Assembly: GCF_900094805.1 (NCBI RefSeq)
Contig: NZ_FMAT01000001.1
Location: 816,196-880,195 of the forward strand
Reading direction: 5' to 3'
Length of the DNA stretch: 64,000 bases
From: Arthrobacter sp. NIO-1057
GTDB lineage: Bacteria; Actinomycetota; Actinomycetes; Actinomycetales; Micrococcaceae
Of this stretch, positions 1 through 8,349 are shown piece after piece. Both the position numbers and the translations under genes were made by a program. The notes under the pieces are model-generated. The model was not told the DNA's origin. It searched no databases and was given only the letters and a program-made list of their open reading frames with translations. Each line of letters begins with the position of its first letter. Position 1 is the first letter of the stretch.

Positions 1-1
1 T

Positions 2-77
2 GCGGTCATAGCTCAGCTGGTAGAGCGCAACCTTGCCAAGGTTGAGGTCGCGAGTTCGAACCTCGTTGACCGCTCCA
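2..77 (+). tRNA. tRNA-Gly (GCC anticodon)
   Basis: A complete cloverleaf can be read. The 7-bp acceptor stem is gcggtca at 2-8 with tgaccgc at 67-73. The D arm has gctcagctggtagagc, the anticodon stem-loop is ccttgccaagg with anticodon GCC, and the T arm has the canonical gttcgaa. The discriminator is t74 and CCA is encoded at 75-77. GCC decodes GGC/GGU glycine codons. Confidence 0.97.
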
Positions 78-83
78 AATAGA

Positions 84-114
84 AAGTGGGAATCACGCCA
101 AGTGGTTCCCACTT
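84..114 (+). terminator. Hairpin downstream of tRNA-Gly
   Basis: A 9-bp perfect stem (aagtgggaa at 84-92 with ttcccactt at 106-114) is followed by gtgttt. It sits just after the tRNA and probably ends its transcript. The T-run is weak. Confidence 0.6.
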
Positions 115-126
115 GTGTTTAACCAA

Positions 127-206
127 TAACTACGAGTAACTACGTGACACCCCCGAGTTTTCCACTGCTCTTCCCTCATCACACTTTTCGTCCTAGGGTG
201 GAAAAC
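127..206. repeat. Repeats in the promoter region of the small antitoxin-like gene
   Basis: Two structures lie ahead of the gene at 252. TAACTACG occurs twice at 127-134 and 137-144, a direct repeat with a 10-bp period, about one helical turn. GTTTTCCAC (157-165) and GTGGAAAAC (198-206) form a perfect 9-bp inverted repeat separated by 32 bp. Both could be regulator sites; no regulator is identified. Confidence 0.4.
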
Positions 207-251
207 AGTTGTGGAGCTAAAGGGGTTCCCACATACGAATGGAGGTGCAGC

Positions 252-473
252 ATGGCAGGATTTGATGATCTGCGTGGCAAGGCAGAGGAATTCGCAAAAG
301 AGAACCCAGAGCAGGTTTCCCAGGGCATCGATCAGGTCGGCGATTTCATCGACGACAAGACCGGTGGCAAGTTCGCTGAGCAGGTCGACGGAGCCCAGCA
401 GGGCGCTAACGACTTCGTTAAGGGACTTGGTGGAAACAACCAGGGTGGCGAAGGCGAGAACAACGAGGGCTAA
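252..473 (+). CDS. MT0933/Rv0909-type small 'antitoxin' family protein
   Basis: A 73-residue acidic, glycine-rich protein. The central segment GIDQVGDFIDDKTGGKF at about 25-41 is the hallmark of the MT0933 antitoxin family (Rv0909 of M. tuberculosis, proposed partner of the SRPBCC-type protein Rv0910). It is preceded by amphipathic helix-like sequence and followed by a low-complexity tail rich in N, G and E. The ATG at 252 is chosen because GGAGG at 241-245 lies 6 nt upstream; a longer in-frame reading from 144 has no such site. No SRPBCC toxin lies next to it in the window, so it looks orphan here. In many actinobacteria such proteins stand alone, so the antitoxin role is unproven. A strong terminator follows. 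Confidence 0.8.
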   Translation: MAGFDDLRGKAEEFAKENPEQVSQGIDQVGDFIDDKTGGKFAEQVDGAQQGANDFVKGLGGNNQGGEGENNEG

Positions 474-513
474 ATCCCTCGTACAACTCCCCTCGGCTTG
501 CCCGAGCATCCCG

Positions 514-545
514 AAAAGGTACCGACTGCGGTCGGTACCTTTTTG
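514..545 (+). terminator. Rho-independent terminator
   Basis: A 9-bp perfect stem (ggtaccgac at 518-526 with gtcggtacc at 531-539), 4-nt loop tgcg, an A-run before it and a T-run after it. It ends the transcript of the small antitoxin-like gene and could work in both directions. Confidence 0.9.
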
Positions 546-608
546 AGTTTAACTTCATATTGAGAACGGATTACCTCCTAGCCGGAGTGAACCTGTAAAA
601 AAAGACTT

Positions 609-1793
609 ATGGTTCACCGCCCCTCAACTGACAACAGCTTAAGCCAAGCCATCATGGCTGGATTCATCACCACAATGGTTGGGTTTGTTGCTTCTTTCGC
701 AGTAGTACTCGCCGGGCTGTTTCAGGTTGGAGCGACACCATCCCAAGCGGCTTCCGGGCTATTGGCCCTTTCGGTATGTGTGGGCCTTTGCACCATTATT
801 CTTTCTTGGCGTCACCGCATGCCGATCAGCGTCGCGTGGTCCACACCGGGCGCGGCAATGCTTGCTTCGTTGGCTCCGGGATCGTTCACCTTCGCACAGG
901 CGATCGGCGCATTTATTGTCAGTGGCGTGCTGATCGTCCTCACGGGACTACTACCGGGACTTCATAGGCTGCTGACGAAGATCCCTGTTCCCATTGCGCA
1001 GGGCATGTTGGCTGGTGTCTTGGTGCCGCTGTGCATCAGGCCCTTTACTTCCCTGGGGACAATTACGGTACCGGCGCTGGGGATTCTGCTGGTGTTTTTG
1101 ATCGGCTTGAGAATTCTGCCGAAGTTTGCGGTGGCGTTGAGTATGCTCACGGCCGTCGGCTTTGGGCTGTGGCACATTGGAGCGAACCAGGCGTGGAATC
1201 AGCTGCAGGTCCTCCCGCAGCTCGAATTCGTGGCCCCCGAATTCTCAATACAGGCGATCGTCAGCATTAGCGTTCCACTATTTATCGTGACCATGGCCTC
1301 ACAGAACATTCCGGGCGTGGCTGTGCTTAGTTCTTTTGGTTTTCAGCTTCCTTGGCGACCTGCCATGGTGATGACCGGTGTGGGTTCTGGCGTCGGTGCG
1401 CTCTTTGGTGGGCATGCTATCAATCTCGCAGCGATTTCTGCCGCGCTTGCAGCAGGCGAGGATGCAGGCGCGAATCCAAAGCTGCGTTGGCGTGCAGCAG
1501 TTAGTTCTGGAGGTTTCTACCTAGTCTTCGCGGTGTTTAGCGCGTTGATCGTTTCGGTAGCCAACACCTCTCCAGAAGGCTTATTTCAAGCAGCGGCAGG
1601 ACTGGCGCTCCTGGCCACCCTGGCAAGCTCCCTTTTGGGAGCCATGGGTGATGCCACCTGGCGATTGAGCGCACTGGTTACGGTGTTGGTCGCCGCCGGA
1701 AATCTCACGCTCTTTGGCATTGGCGGGGCGTTTTGGGCACTAGTGGCAGGGCTGTTAACGCACTTCATCGCCGAGCGCAGTGCCCGACGATGA
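609..1793 (+). CDS. benE: BenE-family benzoate/H+ symporter-like membrane protein
   Basis: A 394-residue, very hydrophobic protein of about 12 membrane segments and typical BenE length. Family features are the early SQAIMAGFITTMVGFVAS segment, the MPISVAWSTPGAAML stretch near residue 75-89, IPVPIAQGMLAGVL near 124, and the glycine-rich GGHAINLAAISAALAAGED segment near 266. BenE proteins import benzoate-like aromatic acids with protons across the cytoplasmic membrane. No aromatic-degradation genes are near it, so the substrate is uncertain. The ATG at 609 is used although no strong ribosome site precedes it; an internal ATG at 654 is an alternative. It stands alone between a terminator and the convergent zapE. 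Confidence 0.82.
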   Translation: MVHRPSTDNSLSQAIMAGFITTMVGFVASFAVVLAGLFQVGATPSQAASGLLALSVCVGLCTIILSWRHRMPISVAWSTPGAAMLASLAPGSFTFAQAIGAFIVSGVLIVLTGLLPGLHRLLTKIPVPIAQGMLAGVLVPLCIRPFTSLGTITVPALGILLVFLIGLRILPKFAVALSMLTAVGFGLWHIGANQAWNQLQVLPQLEFVAPEFSIQAIVSISVPLFIVTMASQNIPGVAVLSSFGFQLPWRPAMVMTGVGSGVGALFGGHAINLAAISAALAAGEDAGANPKLRWRAAVSSGGFYLVFAVFSALIVSVANTSPEGLFQAAAGLALLATLASSLLGAMGDATWRLSALVTVLVAAGNLTLFGIGGAFWALVAGLLTHFIAERSARR

Positions 1794-1817
1794 AGTAATG
1801 CATGGTGTGAATCTGTT

Positions 1818-2858
1818 CTAGATCGCTGGTTCGCCGATCTGGCCTTCGCGGGCCAAGGCAGTCAAACGTGAGACGGCACGGTAGTACTTCTTCTGGTAGC
1901 CACCAGACATCATCTCCGGGGTGAACAGTTCACTAAATGGCTTGCCCGAAGCGATGATCGGCACGTCCTTGTCGTACAAGCGGTCGGCAAGAACCACGAA
2001 GCGCAAGGCGATGGCCTGATCGGTGATGGTATCAACGTTATGCAGGACCAGTGCGTCGGTTTCGGACAGTAACTGGCGGTAACGTGAAGGGTGGACCTGG
2101 GAAAGGTGTTCCACGAGCTGATCGAAGTTATCCACTGCGAGGGTCTTGTTCGGGTAGCGCTCTTCGGCGAAGCTTTCGATCTGCTGATCCTCTAGTGGCA
2201 CGGGGGCATCTGGAAGACCACGGTGGCGGAAGTCTTCGCCTTCCACGCGGTGCACGTCGAACTGCTCAGACAACGTCTTGATTTCACGCTGGAAGTCCAC
2301 TGCGGCGAATCGGCCTTCGCCCAATGCACCTGGCAGGGTGTTGGAGGTCGCGGCGAGTTTCACACCAGCGTCGGAGAGCTCACGCATCAGACGTGACATC
2401 AGGACGGTATCCCCCGGGTCATCCAGCTCGAATTCGTCGATGCAGACAAGTGAGTACTGGCTGAGCACGTCGACGGTCTGCCGGAAGGACAGCGCACCAA
2501 CCAAGTTGGTGTATTCCACGAAGGTGCCAAAAGCTTTGCGGCCCGGGGCGGCATGCCACAGTGAGGCCAGCAGGTGTGTCTTGCCCACGCCGAAACCGCC
2601 ATCAAGATAGATGCCGTTCTTTGTTTCCTTTTTCTTGCCAAAGAGTTTGGTCAGGAAGGAACCCGAGTCTTTTTTCCCTACCGTTTCGGCGAAGGCCTTG
2701 AGCTTGTTGACGGCCTCGGTCTGCGAAGGCTGGCTCGGATCGGGCCGGTAAGTATTGAAAGACACTTCACCAAAGCGATAGGACGGGTGGAAACCGGCCA
2801 ACAATTCTTCGATTGAAACATTTGGCTTGGTCTCGCTCAGGTGGGTGATTGTCGCCAT
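1818..2858 (-). CDS. zapE: Cell division protein ZapE (AFG1-like ATPase)
   Basis: A 346-residue AAA-type P-loop ATPase. Walker A is GGFGVGKTH at residues 87-95 and Walker B is LVCIDEF at about 137-143. The later FAAVDFQREI and RHRGLPDAPVP stretches fit the ZapE/AFG1 family. In E. coli ZapE modulates the FtsZ ring, and mitochondrial relatives help clear misassembled respiratory subunits; the role in actinobacteria is inferred. It ends 24 bp from the convergent benE stop with no obvious terminator between them, and is transcribed divergently from the rhodanese gene. Membership in the family is clear from the P-loop context and length. Confidence 0.9.
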   Translation of the reverse strand: MATITHLSETKPNVSIEELLAGFHPSYRFGEVSFNTYRPDPSQPSQTEAVNKLKAFAETVGKKDSGSFLTKLFGKKKETKNGIYLDGGFGVGKTHLLASLWHAAPGRKAFGTFVEYTNLVGALSFRQTVDVLSQYSLVCIDEFELDDPGDTVLMSRLMRELSDAGVKLAATSNTLPGALGEGRFAAVDFQREIKTLSEQFDVHRVEGEDFRHRGLPDAPVPLEDQQIESFAEERYPNKTLAVDNFDQLVEHLSQVHPSRYRQLLSETDALVLHNVDTITDQAIALRFVVLADRLYDKDVPIIASGKPFSELFTPEMMSGGYQKKYYRAVSRLTALAREGQIGEPAI

Positions 2859-3072
2859 TGGCTGTGGGAGTCCTTCAGTTGTTTACTCAGATTTTCTGGG
2901 TTGCCATGGCAAGCCCACCGGTCAGTTTACCTTGAAACAGGGTGTTGATTGCCTAAAATGTCGTATCCCACACCGTCAATTCTGCGGTTCGGGATTAGGG
3001 TAGAAGTAATGCTCCGTGCCAGCTGATTAAAGCGTGGCAAAGTACCAAGAAATGCAAGGATCGTGATCATCA

Positions 3073-3987
3073 ATGCCATTGCCTGTTGAGTCCAACGAGA
3101 AGTACGCTTCCTACGCCCACCCTGAACGACTTGTCTCCACCGGGTGGGTTGCCGAGCATTTGGGCGAAGAAAACCTCGTGGTTCTGGAGTCCGATGAAGA
3201 CATTTTGTTGTATTCCACCGGGCATGTGCCAGGCGCGCTGAAGATCGACTGGCACACAGAGTTGAACGATGAACTCACCCGTGACTACGTGGACGGCGAG
3301 GGTTTCGCCGCGTTGATGGCAGCGAAGGGAATTTCGCGAGATACCACCGTGGTGATCTACGGTGACAAGTCCAACTGGTGGGCCGCTTACGCACTGTGGG
3401 TCTTTACCCTCTTCGGACATCCTGACGTGCGCCTGATGGATGGTGGCCGCGACAAGTGGATCGCCGAAGGTCGGGAGCTGAGCACCGACAAGCCTGAAGT
3501 ACGCAGCACCGACTACCCGGTCATTGAGCGTGCCGATTCTGAAATTCGTGCCTTCCTGCCCGAAGTGTTGGCACATTTGGGTAACCCCTTGATCGACGTT
3601 CGATCGCCGGAAGAGTACAGCGGTGAGCGTACCCACATGCCTAATTACCCAGAAGAGGGCGCGCTGCGTGGTGGGCACATTCCCAGTGCCGCCTCAGTGC
3701 CATGGGCCAAGGCCGCGGCAGAGGATGGAACCTTCCGTTCGCGTGAAGAATTGGAAGCCATTTACCTCGACGGTGCAGGGTTGAAGCCCGGCGATGACGT
3801 TGTGGCCTACTGCCGTATCGGTGAACGCTCCAGCCACACCTGGTTTGTGCTCAAACACCTGTTGGGCTTCGAAAATGTCCGCAATTACGACGGTTCCTGG
3901 ACCGAATGGGGCAATACGGTAGGTGTGCCGATCGTCCGTGGCGAGGCTGCCGGTGAAGTGCCTGCACAGCGTGGAGTTCGCGCATGA
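3073..3987 (+). CDS. Thiosulfate sulfurtransferase (tandem rhodanese, CysA/SseA type)
   Basis: A 304-residue protein with two rhodanese domains: an inactive N-terminal one (about 17-135) and a catalytic C-terminal one (about 165-290). Catalytic Cys247 lies in the loop CRIGERS, the form found in M. tuberculosis CysA2/CysA3, which resemble it along much of their length (for example [22 protein letters not shown] and [10 protein letters not shown]). It moves sulfane sulfur from thiosulfate to an acceptor. It overlaps sufE by 4 bp, so the two are translationally coupled, which points to delivery of sulfur to Fe-S assembly. The ATG at 3073 follows AAGGA at 3056-3060, a slightly long spacing. Confidence 0.92.
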   Translation: MPLPVESNEKYASYAHPERLVSTGWVAEHLGEENLVVLESDEDILLYSTGHVPGALKIDWHTELNDELTRDYVDGEGFAALMAAKGISRDTTVVIYGDKSNWWAAYALWVFTLFGHPDVRLMDGGRDKWIAEGRELSTDKPEVRSTDYPVIERADSEIRAFLPEVLAHLGNPLIDVRSPEEYSGERTHMPNYPEEGALRGGHIPSAASVPWAKAAAEDGTFRSREELEAIYLDGAGLKPGDDVVAYCRIGERSSHTWFVLKHLLGFENVRNYDGSWTEWGNTVGVPIVRGEAAGEVPAQRGVRA

Positions 3988-4424
3988 GTCGTTTGCCTGA
4001 TGAGCTGAAAGAGATCGTCGAAGAGTTCACCGAAGTTCCCGAGGCGGATCGCTTGGAGCTTTTGCTCGAATATTCGCGTGAGCTTCCACAGTTGCCAGAC
4101 CGTTTAGCGGATCACCCAGAACTTTTTGAGCAGGTCGTGGAATGCCAGTCGCCGTTGTTCTTGGTGGTCGAAGTGGCGCAGGATGCTGATCGGACGGTGA
4201 GCCTATTCTTCTCTGCTCCTCCTGAGGCTCCCACCACTCGTGGGTTTGCTTCGGTCTTGGCTGCCGGTCTGGAGGGCATTGATGCGCAGTCCGTATTGGA
4301 TGTGCCTGACGATATGCCGCAGCAACTAGGGCTTACTCGGGCACTTTCGCCGCTTCGTATGCGCGGAATGACGGCCATGCTTGGGCGAATCAAGCGCCAG
4401 GTGGCCGAGCAACTGGCCGCTTAG
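3984..4424 (+). CDS. sufE: SufE-family sulfur acceptor protein
   Basis: A 146-residue protein of SufE length and fold. The acceptor cysteine is Cys54 in the motif VVECQSPLF. The C-terminal [21 protein letters not shown] segment matches the conserved SufE end. SufE takes persulfide from a cysteine desulfurase and passes it to the SufB scaffold. Here its start codon sits inside the rhodanese stop (ATGA), suggesting it may also accept sulfur from that enzyme. The suf operon itself is not in the window. The YbaK-type deacylase follows after 37 bp. Confidence 0.9.
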   Translation: MSRLPDELKEIVEEFTEVPEADRLELLLEYSRELPQLPDRLADHPELFEQVVECQSPLFLVVEVAQDADRTVSLFFSAPPEAPTTRGFASVLAAGLEGIDAQSVLDVPDDMPQQLGLTRALSPLRMRGMTAMLGRIKRQVAEQLAA

Positions 4425-4461
4425 CGAAGAGGCAAGTGAACAAGTAAGGGAACAAGAAGTA

Positions 4462-4962
4462 GTGGGCAAGAAAAAGCAGGCAGCATCGACTCCGGCCACA
4501 GCGGCTTTGGATGCTGCGGGCATTAGCTATGTGGCGCATAGCTACACGCACAGTGATTCGGCCGAAAGTTACGGCGCTGAGGCTGCACAACAGCTGGGCG
4601 TGAGCGGGGATCGTGTGTTCAAGACGCTCATGGTGTCCACCGGCTCCAATGCCACCGAGGATCTTGCGGTGGCGGTCGTGCCGGTGGCGGCCATGTTGGA
4701 TCTAAAGGCTATCGGTACAGCGTTGGGGAAGAAGAAAGCGCAGATGGCAGATAAGGCTGCCGCCCAACGTCGCAGTGGATACGTTTTGGGTGGCATCTCG
4801 CCGTTCGGGCAACGGCAGCGCAGCACTACCGTCATTGATAGCAGTGCCCAGCAATTTGAGACGGTGTTTATCTCCGGTGGTCGACGTGGCTTCAGCTTGG
4901 AGATTGCTCCGCAAGATGCGGCTAAGGCCACGAACGCGATGTGGGCTTCTATTACTAGTTAG
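4462..4962 (+). CDS. ybaK: YbaK/EbsC-type Cys-tRNA(Pro) deacylase
   Basis: A 166-residue protein of the YbaK/ProX editing superfamily, which hydrolyses Cys-tRNA(Pro) formed by mischarging. Typical features are the YVAHSYTH start region, the VFKTLMVSTGS segment with the conserved lysine, KKKAQMADKAAAQR, GYVLGGISPFGQR and FISGGRRGFSLEI. The start is set at GTG 4462, because a purine-rich site (aaggg at 4446-4450) lies 11 nt upstream; the longer reading from 4381 would overlap sufE by 44 bp and adds unrelated sequence. It is the third gene of the rhodanese-sufE transcript and is followed by a terminator. Confidence 0.9.
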   Translation: MGKKKQAASTPATAALDAAGISYVAHSYTHSDSAESYGAEAAQQLGVSGDRVFKTLMVSTGSNATEDLAVAVVPVAAMLDLKAIGTALGKKKAQMADKAAAQRRSGYVLGGISPFGQRQRSTTVIDSSAQQFETVFISGGRRGFSLEIAPQDAAKATNAMWASITS

Positions 4963-4978
4963 TTAGCTCGCAGATAAA

Positions 4979-5027
4979 ACAGACCCTGCGTCGAGACGGT
5001 TTTTGACCGTTTCGGCGCAGGGTCTGT
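4979..5027. terminator. Hairpin between convergent ybaK and hydrolase genes
   Basis: An 11-bp stem (cagaccctgcg at 4979-4989 with cgcagggtctg at 5016-5026) encloses a second short stem. It lies between two convergent genes and probably ends both transcripts, though there is no long T-run on the plus side. Confidence 0.7.
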
Positions 5028-5043
5028 TGGGTGTTGGGGCGAA

Positions 5044-6276
5044 TTAGTGTTGCGAAGATGGCTCGTTGGCGGCAATGCGCTTGGTCAAGAAGCTTGTGAT
5101 CGCATTCGAGAAGCTTTGCGGATCAACATTGGGTTCGCGGGTATGTCCCGCTTTGGTGAAGGTCCTTAATGTCACCAAATCGGGGCGTAGGGCCGCGAGT
5201 TTCAGGCTGGGTCCGTTGGGCACAAATTCGTCATCGCGACTGTGCATGATCAGCGTCGGGTGCTTCAGTTCGCTGGCACGGTCAACCCAGTTGAGCCTGC
5301 GTAGGTTGACTGGGGCTGCTTGACCGGTGACCCAGCGCCCGGCTTTGTTGGACAACAGCCATTGGGCAAAGCGGCCCACTGACTGCGGAATCTTATTGGC
5401 ACGAGCCTGATGCGAAAGTACATCCACCCAGTTGATCACGGGGCCAACGAGCATCAGTGAATCGATACGGTAGGCCAGTTCGCTTCGATCGGCGGTCTGC
5501 AAGCTAATGGCGCCGCCCATGGACCAGCCGAGCAGGATAATTTGCTGGGCTCCGTGATCCAGTGCGAACTTAATGCCGGCCTGCACGTCGAGCCATTCGG
5601 TGTCCCCCAGTCCGTAGCGTCCGTCGGGGGCGTGCGGGGCGAGCCCGTCGTTGCGGTAACTCATCAGTAGTGCGGTGACGCCCATAGAGCCAAGAGCTGG
5701 CAGTGCACGAATGGATTCGTTGCGGCGCGCTCCTCGACCGTGAACTCCGATGACCCATACGTCTTTATTGGTGGTGCCACGGACCAGCCAGGCCGGTCCA
5801 TCCCCACCTTCGAGGGGAACAACAACATCTTCGGCAACGAATCCAAGGTCTTCGGGGTGCTCGTAGATCGCCCCGGACAGGTACCCGCGTCGTACCCCTT
5901 CCAGACTCCCCCGGTACACATGTTCAATTTTACGTGCCACTAACCGTGGCTTGCCTGGAACGTCGGCCGGAGCCGAGAGGCGCAGGGCGCAGGCGTCGAA
6001 CTCGGTGAGGAAAATGCAAGGGCCTGGCTGGTTGGTGTCGGCATCTTTGACGAAGTGCAACCAGAGTTTGCCTTCGGCGTCGGTGACAACTTCGCGAATC
6101 ATCGAATTGCCGATGCGTCGCTCTTCGGGCGTGACAACCCGCCGGGCGAAGTATCCGGCGAGCGCCGAAACGCTGGCGGCAATGAGCGAGCCGGCGCCAA
6201 CTCCGAGTCCCACGCCCAGTAGTGTTGCGGGAATCGTTTTTCGTGGTTGCAAGGTATCTACGATATTCCGAGCCAT
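5044..6276 (-). CDS. Membrane-anchored alpha/beta hydrolase
   Basis: A 410-residue protein. An N-terminal hydrophobic glycine/alanine segment (about 16-42) looks like a signal anchor, followed by a linker and an alpha/beta hydrolase domain from about 170. The nucleophile is Ser252 in GWSMGG, the acid is probably Asp348 or Asp349 in MHSRDDEFVP, and the base is His378 in KAGHTRE. The substrate is unknown; the fold covers esterases, lipases and peptidases. The ATG at 6276 is chosen for the GGAAAGA site just upstream and because longer readings run through the divergent msrB gene. The pair shares a short divergent promoter region of 61 bp. Confidence 0.85.
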   Translation of the reverse strand: MARNIVDTLQPRKTIPATLLGVGLGVGAGSLIAASVSALAGYFARRVVTPEERRIGNSMIREVVTDAEGKLWLHFVKDADTNQPGPCIFLTEFDACALRLSAPADVPGKPRLVARKIEHVYRGSLEGVRRGYLSGAIYEHPEDLGFVAEDVVVPLEGGDGPAWLVRGTTNKDVWVIGVHGRGARRNESIRALPALGSMGVTALLMSYRNDGLAPHAPDGRYGLGDTEWLDVQAGIKFALDHGAQQIILLGWSMGGAISLQTADRSELAYRIDSLMLVGPVINWVDVLSHQARANKIPQSVGRFAQWLLSNKAGRWVTGQAAPVNLRRLNWVDRASELKHPTLIMHSRDDEFVPNGPSLKLAALRPDLVTLRTFTKAGHTREPNVDPQSFSNAITSFLTKRIAANEPSSQH

Positions 6277-6337
6277 ACTTTTATCTTTCCACGTTGTCGG
6301 GTGGGAATCATCTGTCGACTCCGAACGTTCCATGGGT

Positions 6338-6790
6338 ATGAGCGAAGAATCATTGAACGAGAAGACCGCTTCGGCCCCGGATGCTAGCGCAAGAACCGAA
6401 GTGCAGTGGCAAGAAATCCTCACTCCCGAAGAATTCCACGTGTTACGCCAGGCTGGAACCGAACGTCCGTTTACCGGTGAGTACTGGGATACGAACACGG
6501 AGGGCGTTTATTCCTGTCGTGCCTGCGGTGCTGAGTTATTCGCCAGTACGACAAAGTTCGACGCTGGCTGCGGTTGGCCATCTTTTTATGCGCCTTTGGC
6601 TGAGGACCGAGTTCGTTATATCACCGACGAAACCTTGGGCATGAAGCGTGTTGAAGTTCGTTGCGCAAACTGTGATTCCCATATGGGGCACGTTTTTGAA
6701 GGCGAGGGCTTTGGCACGCCTACCGATCTGCGTTATTGCATGAACTCGCTGAGCCTTTCCTTGCGCGGCGCTGGAGACGTCGGAGAATAA
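6338..6790 (+). CDS. msrB: Peptide-methionine (R)-S-oxide reductase MsrB
   Basis: A 150-residue protein covering the full MsrB fold. Zinc ligands are Cys60 and Cys63 (SCRAC) and Cys109 and Cys112 (CANCDSHMGHVF). The catalytic cysteine is Cys134 in LRYCMNS, and Cys78 in the AGCGWPSF motif may be the resolving residue. It reduces methionine-R-sulfoxide in oxidised proteins using thioredoxin. No clear ribosome site precedes either ATG 6338 or the in-frame ATG 6332; both are possible starts. A GAACGTTC palindrome lies at 6323-6330 in the short divergent promoter shared with the hydrolase. The longer open frame from 5951 is antisense to the hydrolase and is not used. Confidence 0.93.
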   Translation: MSEESLNEKTASAPDASARTEVQWQEILTPEEFHVLRQAGTERPFTGEYWDTNTEGVYSCRACGAELFASTTKFDAGCGWPSFYAPLAEDRVRYITDETLGMKRVEVRCANCDSHMGHVFEGEGFGTPTDLRYCMNSLSLSLRGAGDVGE

Positions 6791-6832
6791 GGACTTGGCC
6801 TGTGACGCGGTCGGAATCACATTTTGAGCAAG

Positions 6833-6866
6833 AGTTACTTATTCATGGGTAACTGAGCATTATACT
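6833..6866 (+). promoter_or_regulatory. Promoter of the DUF6421 operon with an operator-like palindrome
   Basis: A -10-like TATACT lies at 6861-6866. Just upstream, 6838-6853 reads as an imperfect palindrome (TTATTCATGGGTAAC preceded by c) that matches the fadA operator at 12255-12270 in 12 of 16 positions. AGTTAC (6833-6838) and GTAACT (6849-6854) also form a 6-bp inverted repeat. The site would overlap the -35 region. A regulator of the TetR type is a guess from the motif form. Confidence 0.6.
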
Positions 6867-6884
6867 TTCTATTGTTTGGGCGTA

Positions 6885-6909
6885 GCGTTCATGTCAAGCA
6901 CATGAGCGC
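6885..6909 (+). promoter_or_regulatory. Inverted repeat in the DUF6421 leader
   Basis: GCGTTCATGT (6885-6894) and ACATGAGCGC (6900-6909) pair at 9 of 10 positions around a 5-nt loop. It lies about 20-30 bp downstream of the -10 and 30 bp before the start codon. It could be an operator or an mRNA hairpin in the 5' leader. Confidence 0.45.
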
Positions 6910-6939
6910 CCCCGAACATTAAAAAGAAGGTGTACTGAA

Positions 6940-8325
6940 ATGACTCAGATTTCCGCAAAGCCAATCCCTGCCAGTGACGCAGAGGTACTGCAAATCGCCA
7001 ACAGCGAAGCTTGGCTCTCACTGAAGGCAGCCGTGGCACAATTCCAGGGTTTGCAAGCTAAAGATGGGTCGTTGACCGATGCCGCTACCACCGCGCAGGC
7101 CACGGAGCTGATCGACACGGTGATCGGTTCAATTCGGGACCTGCAGGTCCACTTTGAACACGATGCCGAATACCTTGAGCAGCTGGAGCGCGACCTGCAG
7201 AAGTGGTCGGATGCTGGATTCGGGGTACCAGATTTCCTCGACTCATTGCTGCAGTTCCAGCCACAGACCCAACGCATCGACGGACTGATGCATTTGGTTC
7301 TTTTCCCGATGTACACCCAGAACGGGTCAACGAACCGTCACCTCGAAGCAGTGCTGGTCCAGGTCATGTGGCCCGAGTTCATCGCGAATCTGGAAAGCAA
7401 GGATTACACGAACGCGCTGTTCGTGCCGCTTCGCTTTGTTGATTTCACCGATGGCTACGACACGAACTCTGCGGTGCTATTCCCTGAATCCGTGGCCATC
7501 CGCGAAACTCCCTCGTTCACGTGGGGCGCCATCTTCCAAGACCGTGAAGCCGTACGCTTCCGCAAGGTCCTGCAGGCAGCCGCTCAGATCACCAACTTGC
7601 AGTTGCCAGAAGATGCAGCCGAACTATTAGTCGATCAGCACCTGAGCGAAGAAACCTTCATCATGTGGGACCTGATCCACGACCGCACCCACATGCGTGG
7701 AGATCTTCCCTTTGACCCCTTCATGATCAAGCAGCGCATGCCATTCTTCCTGTATTCCCTCGAAGAGTTGCGTTGCGACCTGACCGCCTTCCGTGAGTCC
7801 ATGAAGATCGCTATTGATCCAAAGACCGATGCGAAGACGGCGAAGATGGCCAAGCTGGTGCAGTACGCGGTGATCTTCGATCGTATTTTCCGCTTTGCCA
7901 TTACCGGTTCGCGAGTGCGCAACTACGACGGCCTGGGCGGTCAGATGCTGTTCGCTTGGATGCACCAGCACCATGTCCTGCACTGGACGGATACCAAGTT
8001 GAGTATCGATTGGGATCAAGTACCAGAAGTGGTTGCAGCCTTGGGGGATGCAATCGACGAACTGTACTGGAAGTCCATCGATCGTCCGAAGCTGGCTCAC
8101 TGGCTGGCCGCCTATGAATTGGTTTCGGCAACGGTAACCCCTAACCCCGCCTCACAGTGGGCCAAGGGTCCCGATGCTTTGCCACTGACCGCTCCCCTGA
8201 AGGAAATCACCGACCAGGTGATGGACGACGAATTCCCGCTGTCGATGTTCTACGAGGCACTGAGCAAGAAGATGTCCAGCGTGATCGAGTCCACCAAGGG
8301 TATGACCGGCGCCACCGAAATTTAG
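6940..8325 (+). CDS. DUF6421-family protein, function unknown
   Basis: A 461-residue soluble protein with no signal peptide, recognised as the actinobacterial DUF6421 type. The N-terminal third is helical and acidic. The central region holds His247-Asp248-x-x-His251 (IHDRTHMRGD) and, 24 residues on, Glu275-Glu276-x-Arg278-x-Asp280 (EELRCDL). The spacing and composition recall zinc peptidases of the HExxH...EExRA(E/D) kind such as the M49 family, but the first motif has Asp where Glu is usual, so catalysis is not established. His-rich QHHVLHW at 343-349 is another candidate metal-binding stretch. AAGAAGG precedes the ATG. An SDR enzyme follows after 24 bp and an aldolase after that, forming a likely operon. 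Confidence 0.85.
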   Translation: MTQISAKPIPASDAEVLQIANSEAWLSLKAAVAQFQGLQAKDGSLTDAATTAQATELIDTVIGSIRDLQVHFEHDAEYLEQLERDLQKWSDAGFGVPDFLDSLLQFQPQTQRIDGLMHLVLFPMYTQNGSTNRHLEAVLVQVMWPEFIANLESKDYTNALFVPLRFVDFTDGYDTNSAVLFPESVAIRETPSFTWGAIFQDREAVRFRKVLQAAAQITNLQLPEDAAELLVDQHLSEETFIMWDLIHDRTHMRGDLPFDPFMIKQRMPFFLYSLEELRCDLTAFRESMKIAIDPKTDAKTAKMAKLVQYAVIFDRIFRFAITGSRVRNYDGLGGQMLFAWMHQHHVLHWTDTKLSIDWDQVPEVVAALGDAIDELYWKSIDRPKLAHWLAAYELVSATVTPNPASQWAKGPDALPLTAPLKEITDQVMDDEFPLSMFYEALSKKMSSVIESTKGMTGATEI

Positions 8326-8349
8326 CGTTTCTGCTTTAGGGTAGGAAGT

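Noticed and set aside
127-144. Third copy of the fad operator near the small antitoxin gene
   Set aside because: It contains GAGTAAC, but the other arm is shifted and spacing differs; better described as a direct repeat.
5951-6337. Longer N-terminus for MsrB from the upstream ATG
   Set aside because: The extension is antisense to the hydrolase gene and unrelated to MsrB.
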